Shown piece by piece: positions 13,301-25,499 of a stretch of 64,000 nt of DNA (its first letter is position 1; every line of letters starts with the position of its first letter). A program made the translations under genes and the position numbers. The notes under the pieces are model-generated. The model did not search any database. It saw nothing but the letters and a program-made list of their open reading frames with translations, and had not been told where the DNA came from. The DNA is from Datnioides undecimradiatus (taxonomy: Eukaryota; Chordata; Actinopteri; Lobotiformes; Datnioididae). Where the stretch lies: positions 2,249,501 through 2,313,500 of the forward strand of contig WARS01000030.1 in NCBI GenBank assembly GCA_008933995.1. Reading direction: 5' to 3'.

Positions 13301-16300
13301 GGTGGACTTATGGTGCTTACCAGATCAAGAAAGGGGATTCTGCAAAATGGGCTCTGCTCATTTTTCATTTTTAGACATGGAATCAGCATGACTTTATGGA
13401 TGAAAATGTCATTCCAACCTGGAAAATCTCAACAACAAAAACGGACTGCCATGACATTTTGCACTAAAAATCATGTTAGCCATTGGATGAATCCTCCTGA
13501 CCCAGAATCCCACTGTGAGGTCCACATTGTGGTTTTGACTGAAATGTCTGCCAATTCCATCTTCTCCATCCAAAGTTTCCAGTAAACTAACATGTGATAT
13601 AAAAAGCACAGCTCTTTGTCTTAATTAAAACTTAATGGAACAAGCTAGTGAGATTAATGCTGAGATTATCTCTTATCTCCAGAGCAGCTCCTCCTCTGAT
13701 ACATTCTTATGTGGACTCACATCCACTAAGTTAAAGCTAACCACATCTCCTGCAGTGAATAAAACATGACTCTCTTCGCTGAGGTCTGAAATGTGTCTAG
13801 ATGCAACTTTTTAAGAGACTCCTCTCTCTCACGGTTAACCTTCATCTAAACATCAAAGAGACAGGATGAAGCTCTGGGTGGAGAGGGTCTTTGTCAGGTG
13901 TACAGTGAAAACTCATATGTGTATAAAAGATACTGCAGGTTTTGTGGATCCACTCCAAATTGCCACAAACCATACAGCCACAATGCGACATGCACTGCTC
14001 TTAGCAAAGGAACTGGAGATCATCTTTGAAACCAGTGGATCCATGCAGCTGCTGGTTTGTACCATCAGGTAAACATCCTGTGTCTCTTGTCTTGAGCACT
14101 AGGTGTTTCATCTACTGTCTGGGCATCATCAGGCCAGAACTTGTCAGGTTTTCTTCATTTCACATGAAAGCATGTTAAAATATGAAAAACAGCAGCAGAA
14201 GAATAATTCAGATCTTTTACTATGTAAAAGTACAAAAACACCACATCAATGGAATTGCCTTCAATGTTGGGATAGTCAATATAGTACTGTTGAACTGATC
14301 TTATGAGCGGTTGACCATTAGTGAGGAGACAGAGGCAGGAGGTAAAGTGAGGATTTATTTACAAAAAAAGTCAAAAGTACAAGGTCTCAGAAAATTCCCT
14401 AAACCAAATACACTCGCAGTAATCAGGCCTAGTGCTCTCGCTCTCTCTCCAATGACAACAATTCTCTTTAATAACAACCCCCAACTACAACAACCAACCC
14501 CCAATACAGCCAACCACCAACTGAACAAATGGCAGCCTTTTATAAGGCTCATCAGTTGGTGCAACATACAGGGGTGTTTCAGATGTGCAATATACACACA
14601 TTTTGTGTAACTTCAATTACAACAGTATCTTCAAAAGTAGCAACTTACACCATGTAAATGAACTCATTTATGACTATTTCATATTACAAACAATAAACAC
14701 AGGTTTAGAAAACAAATGCTGCCTGGACTCTTCCAATCTTCAATCCTGTCAAGTGGAACCTTCCCAGTATGATAAAAACAGGTGTTGTTGCCCTGGGGAC
14801 TCTTTTTGCTGATGCATGCTGGGAGTGGAGAGGATATCACAGGTGAGTGTTAGCATATGGCACGTCATGTCCATTCTATGTTCACTTTTGTGAGTTCCAT
14901 CTGAGCTCAACCTGCATAAGGATTTAAGTTATCTGTTGTTTGTCACGATTGCCTGCCATAGAAACAGTCATTCAAAGAGTTGACTACACACAGTATAATG
15001 CTGTTCTCCCTTTTTCAGGTAATGAGGCCCATCCAACCACCTGCCACCAGTACACCAATATACACATTTGCTAACACAAGCCATTAATAAATGTTTAAAC
15101 ATGATGTTTTAACCTGTGTGATCTCATGACATTTTTTCCTTTACACCATGTTAGCCATAATAGTGCGCAAAGATATATTTGATGGTATAGGTTTACTAAC
15201 ATAAGGCCTAGGCAAACAAAAGCCTTCATTACAACAGAGGCAGAGGGGAGCTCTGGTACAAGTACTTACAGCAAACGTCTGCATTGCAATAAAATGATCC
15301 CTATGACTAATATTTTGTTAAATCTGACATCACTAAATTGTTGATACTGAAGCATTTTACTGCTTATTTATTTGCAGTCTGCAGTCCTATGACTCAGACT
15401 ATTTTTTTTGTTGTTGTTGTTTTGTGTATTGGTTAATATTACCACTCATGAATGAACAAGCCCGACTGGTCAGAGAAGTAAACCTTCTCATCATTGCTCC
15501 TCAACGGCAAGGGGCCAGAGATGACCACTTCAGTCATATGTTACTGGTGCCACAATTGATTAGAATGTAAAGCCAGTGGTGGTTCTCCATACATGACGCC
15601 AGCACCCTCAGATTAGCCTCTATGTTGGAAGCTCTGGCCATGGATAGAGAGTATATTGCCTTAAATTAGTCACTAGTGTTTGTTGCTTAACCATGTCAGT
15701 TTAGAGGAGGCCAGAACAGGCCGGGGTGTGTGACCACAGACCAGACCACACAATTGGTAGCCCTGTAAACCTTCCCATGTCACCAAACAGTGATAAACCC
15801 TGCATCATCTGCTGATGTAGCTGAGTTACTGATATCACCAGCAGGGCTTTTATCAAACCTGGGGCTGTCTGTGACATTTAAGTATACCAGTACTGCCAGA
15901 CATGAGCTGTGCTAGCTGAGAAACCAGTACCAGGAAACTAAGGCTAACCTCAAAACTAAGCTAACAGGGCAGCAATAAATACCTAAACCTAGTATTTTAA
16001 GATTCTAAGGGAGGATAAAAGCACAGAGGGGGTGACAGAGAAGATAAGGGGTAGATAAGGGGTGTTGGTGGAACAACTCATAGACATCTGAAATGTGACA
16101 ACAGTCCCCAGATAGACACTATTAGATAGAAATTCTCAAGTAAAGTGCAGGTAAAATGAAGTGGAAGTACAGTATATGATTAATTGTGTTCTTGTTTAAT
16201 AAGGCTACAGGTTTTATGGACCAGTTGCTGTGGCTGGTCTGCTGATTGTATCGAGCAGCCTCATGTGAAGGCATCGGTTGCAAAGAGACAAAATGAATAA

Positions 16301-17925
16301 ATAAATAAAGAGAAGAGTACAGAAAGGTACAGCGCAGCAGTCAGCCAGTGAATAAGTGAGCTGTGCCTCTGTGGAGCCTGTCACCAGCACAGATCTGAAG
16401 GTAAAGTAGCACTGCGCAGTGTCAGAGTGAGCTGATCTTGACTCTTTGCCACTAATCAGATTCCCTTTTAAAACTTCCCAAGTGTGTCTCGCTGAAACCC
16501 AGCACCACAAGTACAAAGAGGAGGAGATGTTACCACAGCAACACAGTCCAAGATGCGCATACTGGTCACAGTTTGAGCTGGAGTCATGGGTCTTTAAAGG
16601 TCAACACAGCTTTTTCTTTTTTGCGTGTGTCACCTGATGTTTTCATTCATGAAGAAGAAACTGAGATCACCATTCTTTTGCCTTTACAATCCAGGTGAAA
16701 TCAACAACAGGAACTCCCATTTCTGGTTTTGCAATAAATATACTTTCAGATCAGGCTGTAATGTTATATTGATTATTGGTGAAAAGGAGTTATTTTCATT
16801 CCTTTTTTCAGGTTTTAAGAGAGGATTTAGCACAGACAGCTTTGTGTGATCACACTGGCAGCAGCGCCATCCTGTGGTATGAAAAAGCTTGTTACACAAT
16901 GACCTTCTATCATTACTTTGTTTCCAATCTCACATCATCACAGAAGACCAAATTGGGTTAGCATGGAGGATGCTTGGGCATGCAGCGCTTCTTTTTATGC
17001 TACCATTCAATTCAAAATGGGTATGTATAGATAGATACAGTGAATACTGAATTAAAATGTACAGCCCCCAACCTCATCTGAAGGCAAACATTAAGACAAA
17101 AAAATGTTTTTAGGAGGTATTTGAACCCCCCTTATTACGGTTACAGACTTTTTACACTTGATCCTTGAATAATGAATCAAATGACACAAGAAAAATCGCA
17201 CACTGACTAAAGATGAACCAACTCTTCTCTCACTGTAAGCTGCATCTTGGGTGGTTTGTCCTCCACTGCATCATATGATAAAATAGACTGTACATTTAGT
17301 AGATGTTTAAAATAAAAAAAACATATACAAAGTAATGAAACTGCAAACACCAACTGATATTATAGCTATCCGTATTTTATGCTGCTTTCAAGTGCTGTGG
17401 GAAATATAAGGCATACTGTAATATAATTGAAGATTATACATAATAGTTTGTATTATGAGATGTTTCAAAATTCCTATACTCTACTAGATTTTATTTTATC
17501 CTTATATCAGTGATAGATTAAAATGTATATTATATTTTTTGTCATCATACCTTTATTTTAGCTATATTTTACGTTTAGTTATATTTTGAGGCAATTTGTT
17601 CTATTAGTTCGAAATGTGCTGGGCCTGCATAAATAAAAACGTATTAATTTAATACTGTGAATATTTCATACTGTTCCTCTGTGCCTACGTGTTTTCAGGT
17701 AGAACGATGCCAAGGCTTGATCAGTATGCTAGTATGCTGTTTATATTGAAACCAAGGTACAAAGTTGTCTCAATCACTCTCTGCTGTAACCTACATTATA
17801 AATAAAACAGCCTAATATCTAACAAGACCATAAATAGGCACAATAGATAGCCAAAATAAATATTTCAGTTAAGTATTTGAGATTTACAAAGTGATCCTGA
17901 ATGCAGCATGAGCCTTGGCGCTTCC
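10371..17925. other. Intergenic region upstream of pkia, repeats only
   Basis: No coding exon could be supported. Contents: a LINE-tail-like phrase 'gggatcattaaagtttcatctgacctaatctaa' region at about 12505-12538; a (TG)n run at about 12644-12666; an AT-rich run with TATA repeats at about 13112-13141; a reverse family A repeat at about 13440-13560; and a probable transposon-derived block at about 14290-14830 of unknown family. 17.0-17.9 kb is very AT-rich. Confidence 0.55.
13440..13560 (-). repeat. Dispersed repeat family A, reverse fragment
   Basis: The phrases 'ggactgccatgacattttg' and 'ggatgaatcctcctgac' correspond on the reverse strand to the 'ggaacatgaatgtc ... aatttcatg' part of the copy at 1-290, and to the fragment near 47.02 kb. 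It is a diverged, non-coding fragment. Confidence 0.5.
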
Positions 17926-17929
17926 CAGA

Positions 17930-18300
17930 GCTCTCTCCTCGCATCCTTTTGTGTCTCCCATCCAATCAAGGCTCAGGTGCGGTTTGCTTGCTCCTCATTG
18001 GTCGCGAAGGAGGAAGATGCGACGGCCATGGAGAATAGACTGTGGACTTTTCAAACCATCCTTCTCCCGTGATTAATTTTCCTCAATTCCGCGCTGTGTG
18101 AGTGGTCGCGGGGTCTAGTGTGAAGCCTATGAATTATTACCTTCAAGTGGCAGTTCGTTTTCCGTGTTTTGGGAGATTTGTTTTGTTTGTTTTCGTGGCT
18201 CGTTTGATGTGATGTCGGGCCCGTCGCGCTGCTTTGGAGGTGAAGTCACTCCCTAGAAATGTAGCTCTGGGTTACAACACTGGAAGAACTATCACTGAAG
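17930..18300 (+). promoter_or_regulatory. pkia: pkia promoter and 5' non-coding exon
   Basis: A CpG-rich block sits directly upstream of the first coding exon of pkia. It carries a forward CCAAT box (17962-17966) and an inverted one (ATTGG, 17997-18001), 35 bases apart. A good splice donor, GAAG/GTAAGA, ends a leader exon at 18300, and the next acceptor (CTCTTCCAG, ending 18840) opens the exon with the start codon. The transcription start is probably in the 18030-18100 range but cannot be fixed by reading. A non-coding first exon is usual for this gene family. Confidence 0.6.
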
Positions 18301-18868
18301 GTAAGAAAATGGTTTAGACTTAGACTTAGACTTAAAAAAAAACTTCGCTTGCTATTATTGAAATGTTAAAGGGAGTCATAGTCTCGATTTTAGATCTGAC
18401 TCCTGACTTGAGGGCCTAACTATGGACGGGCTGCCTGGGTTAGCATAGAGATACTTCAGACTGCAAAGATCACTGGCCATACATCCATATAATGTTGCAA
18501 ACTTCCTGCTTTAATAAAAAAAAAAAAAAAAGAGGAAGTAAAGCTGTGAAAACAAATGAACAGCAGAACCTGAGATGTGTAATTGCTTGCAATGGTGAAA
18601 ATAGTGAAATCTAAGAAAGGAAGTGTTTCAGAGGAATATATGTTGTAATAAATATGTATATGACATATATGAATTTAACAGCAACTTCTTGTTCAACTTG
18701 TTCAGTCACTGGTTTCAGTGGTACAGACTGCTCAGGATAAAAACAGAGTAAATTAATTTCCCCACCCTCACAGATGGATCTGAAGGTCTCTTCCTGTGTG
18801 TTCTGGTGTTTCAATAAAGTCACAGCCACTCCTCTTCCAGGTATTGCTGTGTGGACGATGCACGAGCG

Positions 18869-20247
18869 ATGTCTGATGTTGAGGCCACATACGCAGACTT
18901 CATTGCCTCTGGCAGGACGGGGCGCAGGAACGCCATGCACGACATCCTGCAGAGTCCCACCGACCCCGAGGGACGTGAACTGCCCCTCACCCTGTCTCTG
19001 TCCCAGCTGCATATCAATGCAGGAGGGGGAGGTGAAGTAGCCGCACTGTGCTGCAGCTCCACTTAAGATTTCATGTTGATCATCAATACATTGTACAAGA
19101 TGCAGATCTCCAAGGTTTCCACAAACATGCCAAACTACTTTGTCTAAGGGAGAAACTCTATTATGACAGTGATCAAGATAAAGGTCAACATTTTTAATCA
19201 TATAACTAACATAATTTTAAGTATAACAGAGGACTGTGAACCAAGCCTATCAGTTATGATTGTGCAACTAAATCAATGCAGCTCAGCATCACAGTATTTT
19301 TTGCTATGATTAGTGATTCATGTTCTAGCCTCTCAGGTCAATACATTAAAAAACATGAACATGAATTCCACTTTATTTCATATGATGCCATGGATTTTAC
19401 ATTTCAGCACAGTGTGTACAGTGGCACCGTGACAAAACTTAGTATGGGCTTGATTTTGACAGGGTTCAGGGACACAGTGTGCAGCGCAAATACTAGTTTG
19501 ATAAAGTGGAATAGAACTTTTGCTTTTGAGTGTTTTTGACTCAATTTGTCTGCATCAGAACACACTTTTTGACCTCATGGAAGAAGCTAAAACTGGATGT
19601 TAAGTTACCCTTCAAGTTAAGGTCAGATAAAAAATTGGTTTTTTTAACCGATTTAGACCACATTCTATCCATATTTTTTTTTATTTTACAATATATGTCC
19701 CTAAAAATACTATAAAATAAAAGACTTTACCCAATTTCAACCAATAGTATCATGATACTCACCCAGCCTTTACCTTTTAGCAGCATGTGGTATGTCACTG
19801 TGTCTTGAGGCGATCGTCCAAATCCTTTAACTTCTTAAACATCAGATAAAAACAGAATGTGCATCATCTAAGCTAACACCTTTTCTTGGCCGTACAACCC
19901 TTATCAGTGACCTTTTACATACACATAATCCACACAGGCCTTAGTAGCTCAACATTGTTGTAAACTACTTCCTGGTGGACAGGAAAAGGGCCTTTGCTAT
20001 CATAGTCGATCAACAGTCAAGCCAGAAACTCCTTTGAGCTAACATCAAGTAACACGCCAACATACTGATGCTTAGCAGGTAATATTTACTAGTCTCACCG
20101 TCTTAGTTTAGCATATTAGCATGCTAACATTTGCTACCTTGCACTAACAGCAACACTTATTCTTCTGCAGATGGAGACGACACAGAGGACAGCCAGAGCT
20201 CCTCCTCCTCCTCGGCCCACAGAGACGCTGAGCAGAGGAACAGCTAG
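18869..20247 (+). CDS. pkia: cAMP-dependent protein kinase inhibitor alpha (PKIA)
   Basis: Coding exons 18869-19031 and 20171-20247, joined in phase 1 (G/AT gives Asp55), encode 79 residues; human PKIA has 76. PKI proteins bind the free catalytic subunit of PKA as a pseudosubstrate and export it from the nucleus. The N-terminus shows Tyr8 and Phe11 of the amphipathic helix and the pseudosubstrate RTGRRNA at 16-22, with Ala22 in place of the phosphorylated Ser. A leucine-rich export signal LxLxLxxLxI spans 40-49. The C-terminal tail is Ser- and acid-rich with a run of six Ser. The start ATG follows the acceptor at 18840; an upstream in-frame GTG is not used. The sequence TYADFIASGRTGRRNA fits the alpha paralogue rather than PKIG or PKIB, and the human PKIA-LYN linkage on 8q agrees. 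Exon boundaries are clear on both sides. Confidence 0.93.
20040..20150 (+). repeat. Repeat family A fragment next to the pkia last exon
   Basis: The stretch contains 'ctgatgcttagcaggtaatattta', 'cgtcttagtttagca' and 'ttagcatgctaacatttgct', which match the 5' part of the copy at the window start. It ends about 20 bases before the acceptor of the last coding exon of pkia (20170), so repeat sequence may supply part of that acceptor region. Confidence 0.55.
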
Positions 20248-21111
20248 CCTGCCACATGCTCCTCCCACTGGACAGAGAGTTGAGAGATGGATTCCAGCTG
20301 CCATTGTGATGAAGGCTCTTGTCCAAAGAGGGCTGGTAGTTGGAGGGTAGCACCACCACTGTTGGGGCGCTGACCCCCCAAAATCCACTGTAGAGGCGCT
20401 GTGCTGCCATGTGATCCCTCAGCGCTCTCATGTCCCTGTGGCTCTGCCGTGTACTAGAATCACCAGACATGTTGGCAGGGCTGTGTTTCAGAGTTGGAGG
20501 CACATTTGTAGCTCCTGTACAGCTGATTTTACTTTCCGTCCTAGTTACTAAACACACGGGCTGGACAATTGGGATAAAAAGAGAAAACAGACGGAGATCC
20601 TTTGTAGCTGTGCAAGCAATTTGTGAGAGCACTGAGACGTGTTGATGTAATGGGTCACAGTGGGAGTAGCACGGTTGTAGTGATGCTGATAGAGATTATA
20701 TTGCCAGTTAATGGCTTGTGCTTCCTTTAAATTGACAATACTGTAGAGGGAATTGGACTACTCAGCTGTGGTAGAGCCGGAAAAACACCACGAACTAAAA
20801 AACACTTGTTTGGTTACTTTATCTGTTGAAAGGTGCGTTCACTGTTCCCTTGTGTTTGCTGGACCAAATCCAGTCATGTACCGTGTGTGAAACTGTAAAA
20901 GAATTAAAAAAAAAAAAAAAAAAGGCAGGAAGTAGCAGAACAATGGGATGGAGGAGTGACACCAACAATAGGTAATAATGCATTTACAGTGAGTGTGGGT
21001 GACATATTTCAATGGTTCAGTGGCTAGAAAAAAGAAATGATGATAACGTAGCGTAGCGTTTTAAAATGTTTATACTTTTGTTTTTTTACTTTTCTAACGA
21101 TGCCACTATAA

Positions 21112-21290
21112 AGGAGTGGTTTGAGAGTTTGGTAAATGCGCTCATTCACTGCCGCTGAGTGTTAGATGAGAAGGTCGACGTCGCTTTCTGTCTGTACGTT
21201 AATGTGACAGCAGGGAGCAGAGGGTTAGCTTAGCTTGTCTGAGTCTGGCCAACGCAACAAAATCCACCTGCCAGCATCTTGAGAGCTCAA
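21112..21290 (-). repeat. Dispersed repeat family B, inverted copy
   Basis: Read on the reverse strand it matches the 8467-8677 copy. On the + strand the words 'gagtgttagatgagaaggtcga', 'gtctgtacgtta', 'ttagcttagct' and 'acaaaatccacctgccagcatcttgagagctcaa' are the reverse complement of the family's recurring blocks. It lies in the probable 3' UTR of pkia, opposite in orientation to the copy at 22052. Confidence 0.65.
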
Positions 21291-21412
21291 TATTTAACAT
21301 GACAATGTGTTTTTTGTTGAATTTGTCCAAAAACTGAGGTGAAAAAGTAAAACTTTTGACAGGTTTTGTTATCTGTACTCAGACCCAGGCCTGCTGTTTC
21401 CCCTTCTTCATG

Positions 21413-21690
21413 ACATTTAGTTAAACTTTATTAATCTCCAAGGAGGAACTGGTTTGCTAACAGACAAAAACATACACAATACATCGACAAACAGGTAAAC
21501 ATACTCAATAGCACCAGGCAAAGGTACTGAAATAAAGTGCGGGTCAAGTACAAATGTGAGAGTGCAGGTCTGTAAACAGTGAGCGGTCAGTATCAGTGGT
21601 AATTGCTGCACACTATGAATTAATAAAAAACGGAAAAGACGTGTGATCGCTGCTGCAGGTGCAAAACCCATCCTGATCCTTTCAGCAGAC
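21413..21690 (-). mobile_element. Reverse-oriented retrotransposon 3'-end remnant
   Basis: On the reverse strand the segment ends in 'ggagattaataaagtttaac', the form of a LINE 3' end with its AATAAA-like tail; such tails are common in fish non-LTR elements. No reverse-transcriptase reading frame remains. Family assignment and the 5' limit are uncertain. Confidence 0.4.
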
Positions 21691-22051
21691 CATGTTGGCA
21701 GCAGGAGCCTGGTGCTTCTTCTTCTCTTTTTATACGTTTTGTATAATTGATGATTGTCCTGTGACCGAACGCTCCTAAGCTTCTATCTGCTTCCCTGCTC
21801 TGTATGGAGAGAATCTGGAGTCAGACCATTAATAGATCCTGCCCTCCGAGCAACTTATTGATCCTGTTCCAGTCCCCAGCTGTAGTCCTGCTAGCCCATT
21901 AGACAGCAGTAAAGAAAAGAACATTTGTTACATCAACTTCATTTAAAGAAACATCTAAGAGAGACCTGCTTTAAATGAGGTCAGGGCAACAGTAGGGGTC
22001 AGAGGGGTCTTTGTTTCCACCAATTTACCTCCAAACTACTCATTTAATTTT

Positions 22052-22264
22052 AGCTTTAGGCTTCTTGGTGTCTAAATGTGTACTAATTGGCCCACAGATT
22101 AGCCGCTTTTCTTTGTTTCTTCATGTGAGGCTAGGCTAAGCTAACTGAGTGGTCGCTCCGGCTGCAAATTTAGCGTACAAACATGAGAGTGACGTCAGTG
22201 TTCTCCTCTCACCCTCTGCGGTAAAGTGAATTTGTGCATTTTCCCAAAATGTCGAACCGTTTCC
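22052..22264 (+). repeat. Dispersed repeat family B, second forward copy
   Basis: It contains 'tagctttaggcttcttgg', 'cttcatgtgaggctaggctaagctaactg', 'agcgtacaaacatgagagtg' and 'ttcccaaaatgtcgaac', matching the copy at 8467-8677 in order and orientation. Confidence 0.65.
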
Positions 22265-23159
22265 GGAAATGTAGATATGCAATACTCAGTGGAGCTTCCA
22301 GTAAGGGTAACGTGTTCATGTGTGAACGTTTCTATCCCGGACTCTGAGGCTGAACCGCACTCACGCTTCGTTGTGTAACAATGGACACATCCCATAATGA
22401 TCGTCCGCATCACCCTCCATGCATGCACTCTAGAAACTGTTATTGCGTTCTTTTCTCCCCAATATAATCTCACTGTCATCCTGCAACCTGGCTGTGTCTC
22501 AGTCTCAGTCTTCATCCTGATGATGGGGCGAACATAACTCTGTTTTTAATACTTATTCCATCAGGTTTTCAAGTTGTAAACTGCCATGTGACCGTAAACG
22601 TGACTCAAACACCCGCTTCAACAACACTGTATGTGAACCCAGCTGTCCATTATTCAGCATGTAGGAATATATGGCTGGTGCATGATTCTGCTACAGTTAA
22701 TGTGTAGGTGCTGGTCTGACTGTCTGTGAACATATTTTCTACTCTGTGTCAAAACAAAATAAATAACTGATGATGGGAACCTGAAAAGGTTTCTTGTTGT
22801 GCTTCTGCTATTTGGCCAACAGGCAGTGCTGTGGGGTAACTTAGAGAGCTTGGCACTAAAACACGCATGACACTATGACTGATATTTATATTACTATAAA
22901 TACTAAACTTTATAGATCATTATTTACACATCATAACCAATGTTAACAATTTCAGAGTGAATTATGTGAGGAAAATAAATTAAAAAAAGATGATCAGCCA
23001 TTAAAATGTCAGAATTATAAGTAATTTTGTTTGTTCACGTTATTTTATGACATATTGTGTAACTCTTCTACATACAAACCCCAACAAATGTGGTGTTTTT
23101 GTATTTAAAGACCCAAAGGACCATCTGTCTGCCCTGTCCCAGTTTGTGTATGTGTGTTG

Positions 23160-23447
23160 CTGATTATGCAAATAATCATTAGACAATTGTACCAGGAAGT
23201 TTCAGCAAGACAGAAAAATCCCCCACCGGCTTATATTAGTTCCTCATTCTGGTGGCTGAGTGTAACAGTCCATGTCTAGCAGCCGACCAACTTGTCAAGC
23301 CAGATACCACCGGTGTGACTGTCTACCAGTATGTGAGCCGATGAGAAACACAAACAAGTGCAGATCTGAGGACTAAAGAAAAAAAACAAACAAACCTCTC
23401 CACCTTGGATGAAGTGTTGCTTTAACCAGGGATACACACTCAGAAAG
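23160..23447 (+). promoter_or_regulatory. lyn: Candidate lyn promoter and leader exon
   Basis: The stretch carries a perfect octamer ATGCAAAT (23166-23173), an ETS/PU.1-type AGGAAGT (23194-23200) and a TATA-like 'cttatatta' near 23230. About 200 bases on, a good donor CAGAAAG/GTGAGC ends a possible non-coding exon at 23447. The next matching acceptor is CTCGTGCAG at 26959, directly before the lyn start codon. Octamer and PU.1 sites are typical of B-cell and myeloid promoters, where lyn acts. This promoter is inferred from motifs and position only. Confidence 0.4.
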
Positions 23448-23657
23448 GTGAGCACAAATGCACAGGAAGCATGAATGACTCCAGATGTGCATCAGGTCAT
23501 TGTGTTCTATCGGTTATCTGTTCTTACACACAGATGCACACAGCAGGAGTGTTGAAAGTTGTTGCTGGAGATATCTGACTGGGTTTAATTTGTGAAATCA
23601 GTGTATTTTCACTTAGCTGTGATTTTTAATGCATCTCAATTATGTAAATAGACCGAA

Positions 23658-23721
23658 CAGTTACTTTCAAATTGTTCATTTATTGATATTTTTCAATAAA
23701 TAAACAATTTGAAAGTAACTG
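23658..23721. repeat. Near-perfect hairpin, 29-bp arms
   Basis: The left arm 23658-23686 is the reverse complement of 23693-23721 with one mismatch (C against T at arm position 20), around a 6-base AT loop. Beyond the arms GAA pairs with TTC after a short asymmetric bulge. If the lyn promoter call is right, it lies in the first lyn intron. Confidence 0.85.
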
Positions 23722-25499
23722 CCGTTCAAAAGCGCTGTTTCACACACTACAGATGCAACTTCAAGAATGGTTTGTTGTGGTTTTTAAAAAAATTTTGTAA
23801 CATTTTTTTTAATTTTATTTTTGTAATTTCTTTTATAAAATATAATTATTTAACTTTATTTGATATTAATTTGGGATGACTCTGCCACCTGACTCTGCCA
23901 TCTGACATGAATATATACACATAAGATTTTTCAAATTTTCAATTAGTTCCATTATGTTCTGCTGTGTTTAACCTCTTCTTCTTTTTGTTTCTTCACAACT
24001 CCAGTCTTTGGCTCAGTCCATTGTTAAAGGAGGAAGTTTGTATGTTTGTCATAGCTTAGCACATTGACTTTATGTGTGTGTGTATGTGTGTGCATGTGCC
24101 GGCTCCTAATCTGTTCAGATCCTTTGTTTCCGGCTGTTTTGCTGGCAGTCAAGTTAAAAATATACCAGAGTTACTGGACCAATAAAAGACGTAACAAACT
24201 GCCAAACTGCTGATTAGAACATGTATTTATTGACCTACTCTTACCCTGAGTTACTGTTCATGTCATGTTAAGAACATTGAGCACCAAGGTGGGACCCTTT
24301 TTCTGTTTGCCACTTGGTTAATGCTTGAACCTTTTTCCCAAGCCTTTGTCCAAACAGTCTAGTCCTTGACCTGAATCTGGCACCTCTGTATGATTTGATT
24401 ACCTGCTTTATTACTGACGTTACATTGTTTTTAAGTCATGTGCTATTGGAAGGTTTGATTCTTTCTGTGTTGATCATGGTCATGGCAACATTTTAGCCAC
24501 GCTAACGTCATGGCTGTAGGGATAGCGGTGCTGGTTGCTCCACCAAACTTGGTTCAGACTGAAATAGCTCCACAAAAAACTTCAGTCCAACAACTTGGAC
24601 TTATCCTGCACTTAACACACTAAATAGAACTGGACCAGTGTTTTAGCTGGCTTAATATTCCTCTATCACAGTCATATGGGCAAAGGCATTTGTTGCTGAT
24701 GTGTGCCAATAAACAGTTTACAAGTACATATTACACATCAGCAAGTTCACTTTGTTGGTGTGAGTAGCATGCTAAGCTATGGAATGTGGTTATCATCATA
24801 CATGCAAACATCAGCAGAATGCCCACATAGGGAATATGGCAATCATTATAACTGCTAACATCAGCATGTTGAGAGAGCGTGTGGCTATGCTAGCATTAGT
24901 GTTAAAGTTGCATTAAAGTCCAGCAGGGTCCAAGTAGCTTTGGTATCTCACTTGAATGGAAGCTAAATTTTAGTTTCCCTGTCCTAACATTTGCTAAAAA
25001 GTATTACAAGTGTTGCCAACAAAGTGTTTTAGCTGCTCTTGGAGGCCACAAAACAAATTATTTTATTGTTGATTATATAGGATTGTATATAGGTGGTTGT
25101 TCCTCTCTGGTAATTGCACTTGACCTCTGATGGGTGAACTTAACTTAACTGCCCAGATGCCATTTACTGTTCTTACATCCACTGTGTTCCTGTGAATTCA
25201 TTGGTCCACAGGCCCGTCTAACTTGGTTCCTCTTGCCTGTGTTGTTTAATGAAGGACTTTAGTTTCCTGTTTTTAAGAAAACACTGTACTTCTGTATCAG
25301 TACAGTCCATCTCATCCTGTCATCCAATCGCATCTTCACCCTGTTGTTTAGTTATGCCCTTTGACCACGATGTACATGTTAGTATGTAGATCATAATTAA
25401 GCAACCAAACAAAAACTGACCTGAATAAGCAGAATATACCAATATATTACAAAACAGGCAATAAGAGGTGTATATGAAAGAAATAAGAGATTGCTAATA

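Larger units (their letters stand above)
20248..22785 (+). other. pkia: Probable pkia 3' UTR
   Basis: No further coding potential follows the TAG at 20245-20247. An ATTAAA with a long A run is at 20903-20922 and a canonical AATAAA is at 22758-22763, followed by a T/GT-rich stretch. Either could be the cleavage site; long 3' UTRs are common for PKI genes. The longer form would include three transposon-derived segments (21112-21290, 21413-21690, 22052-22264). The end point is an inference. Confidence 0.45.

Noticed and set aside
18611..19201. 196-codon reverse-strand ORF over pkia exon 2
   Set aside because: It lies opposite the real pkia exon and extends into its introns; the protein resembles nothing known, while the + strand has conserved PKI sequence and splice sites.
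18869..20247. Identity as pkig or pkib
   Set aside because: The N-terminal TYADFIASGRTGRRNA is the alpha form; PKIG and PKIB differ at several of these residues.
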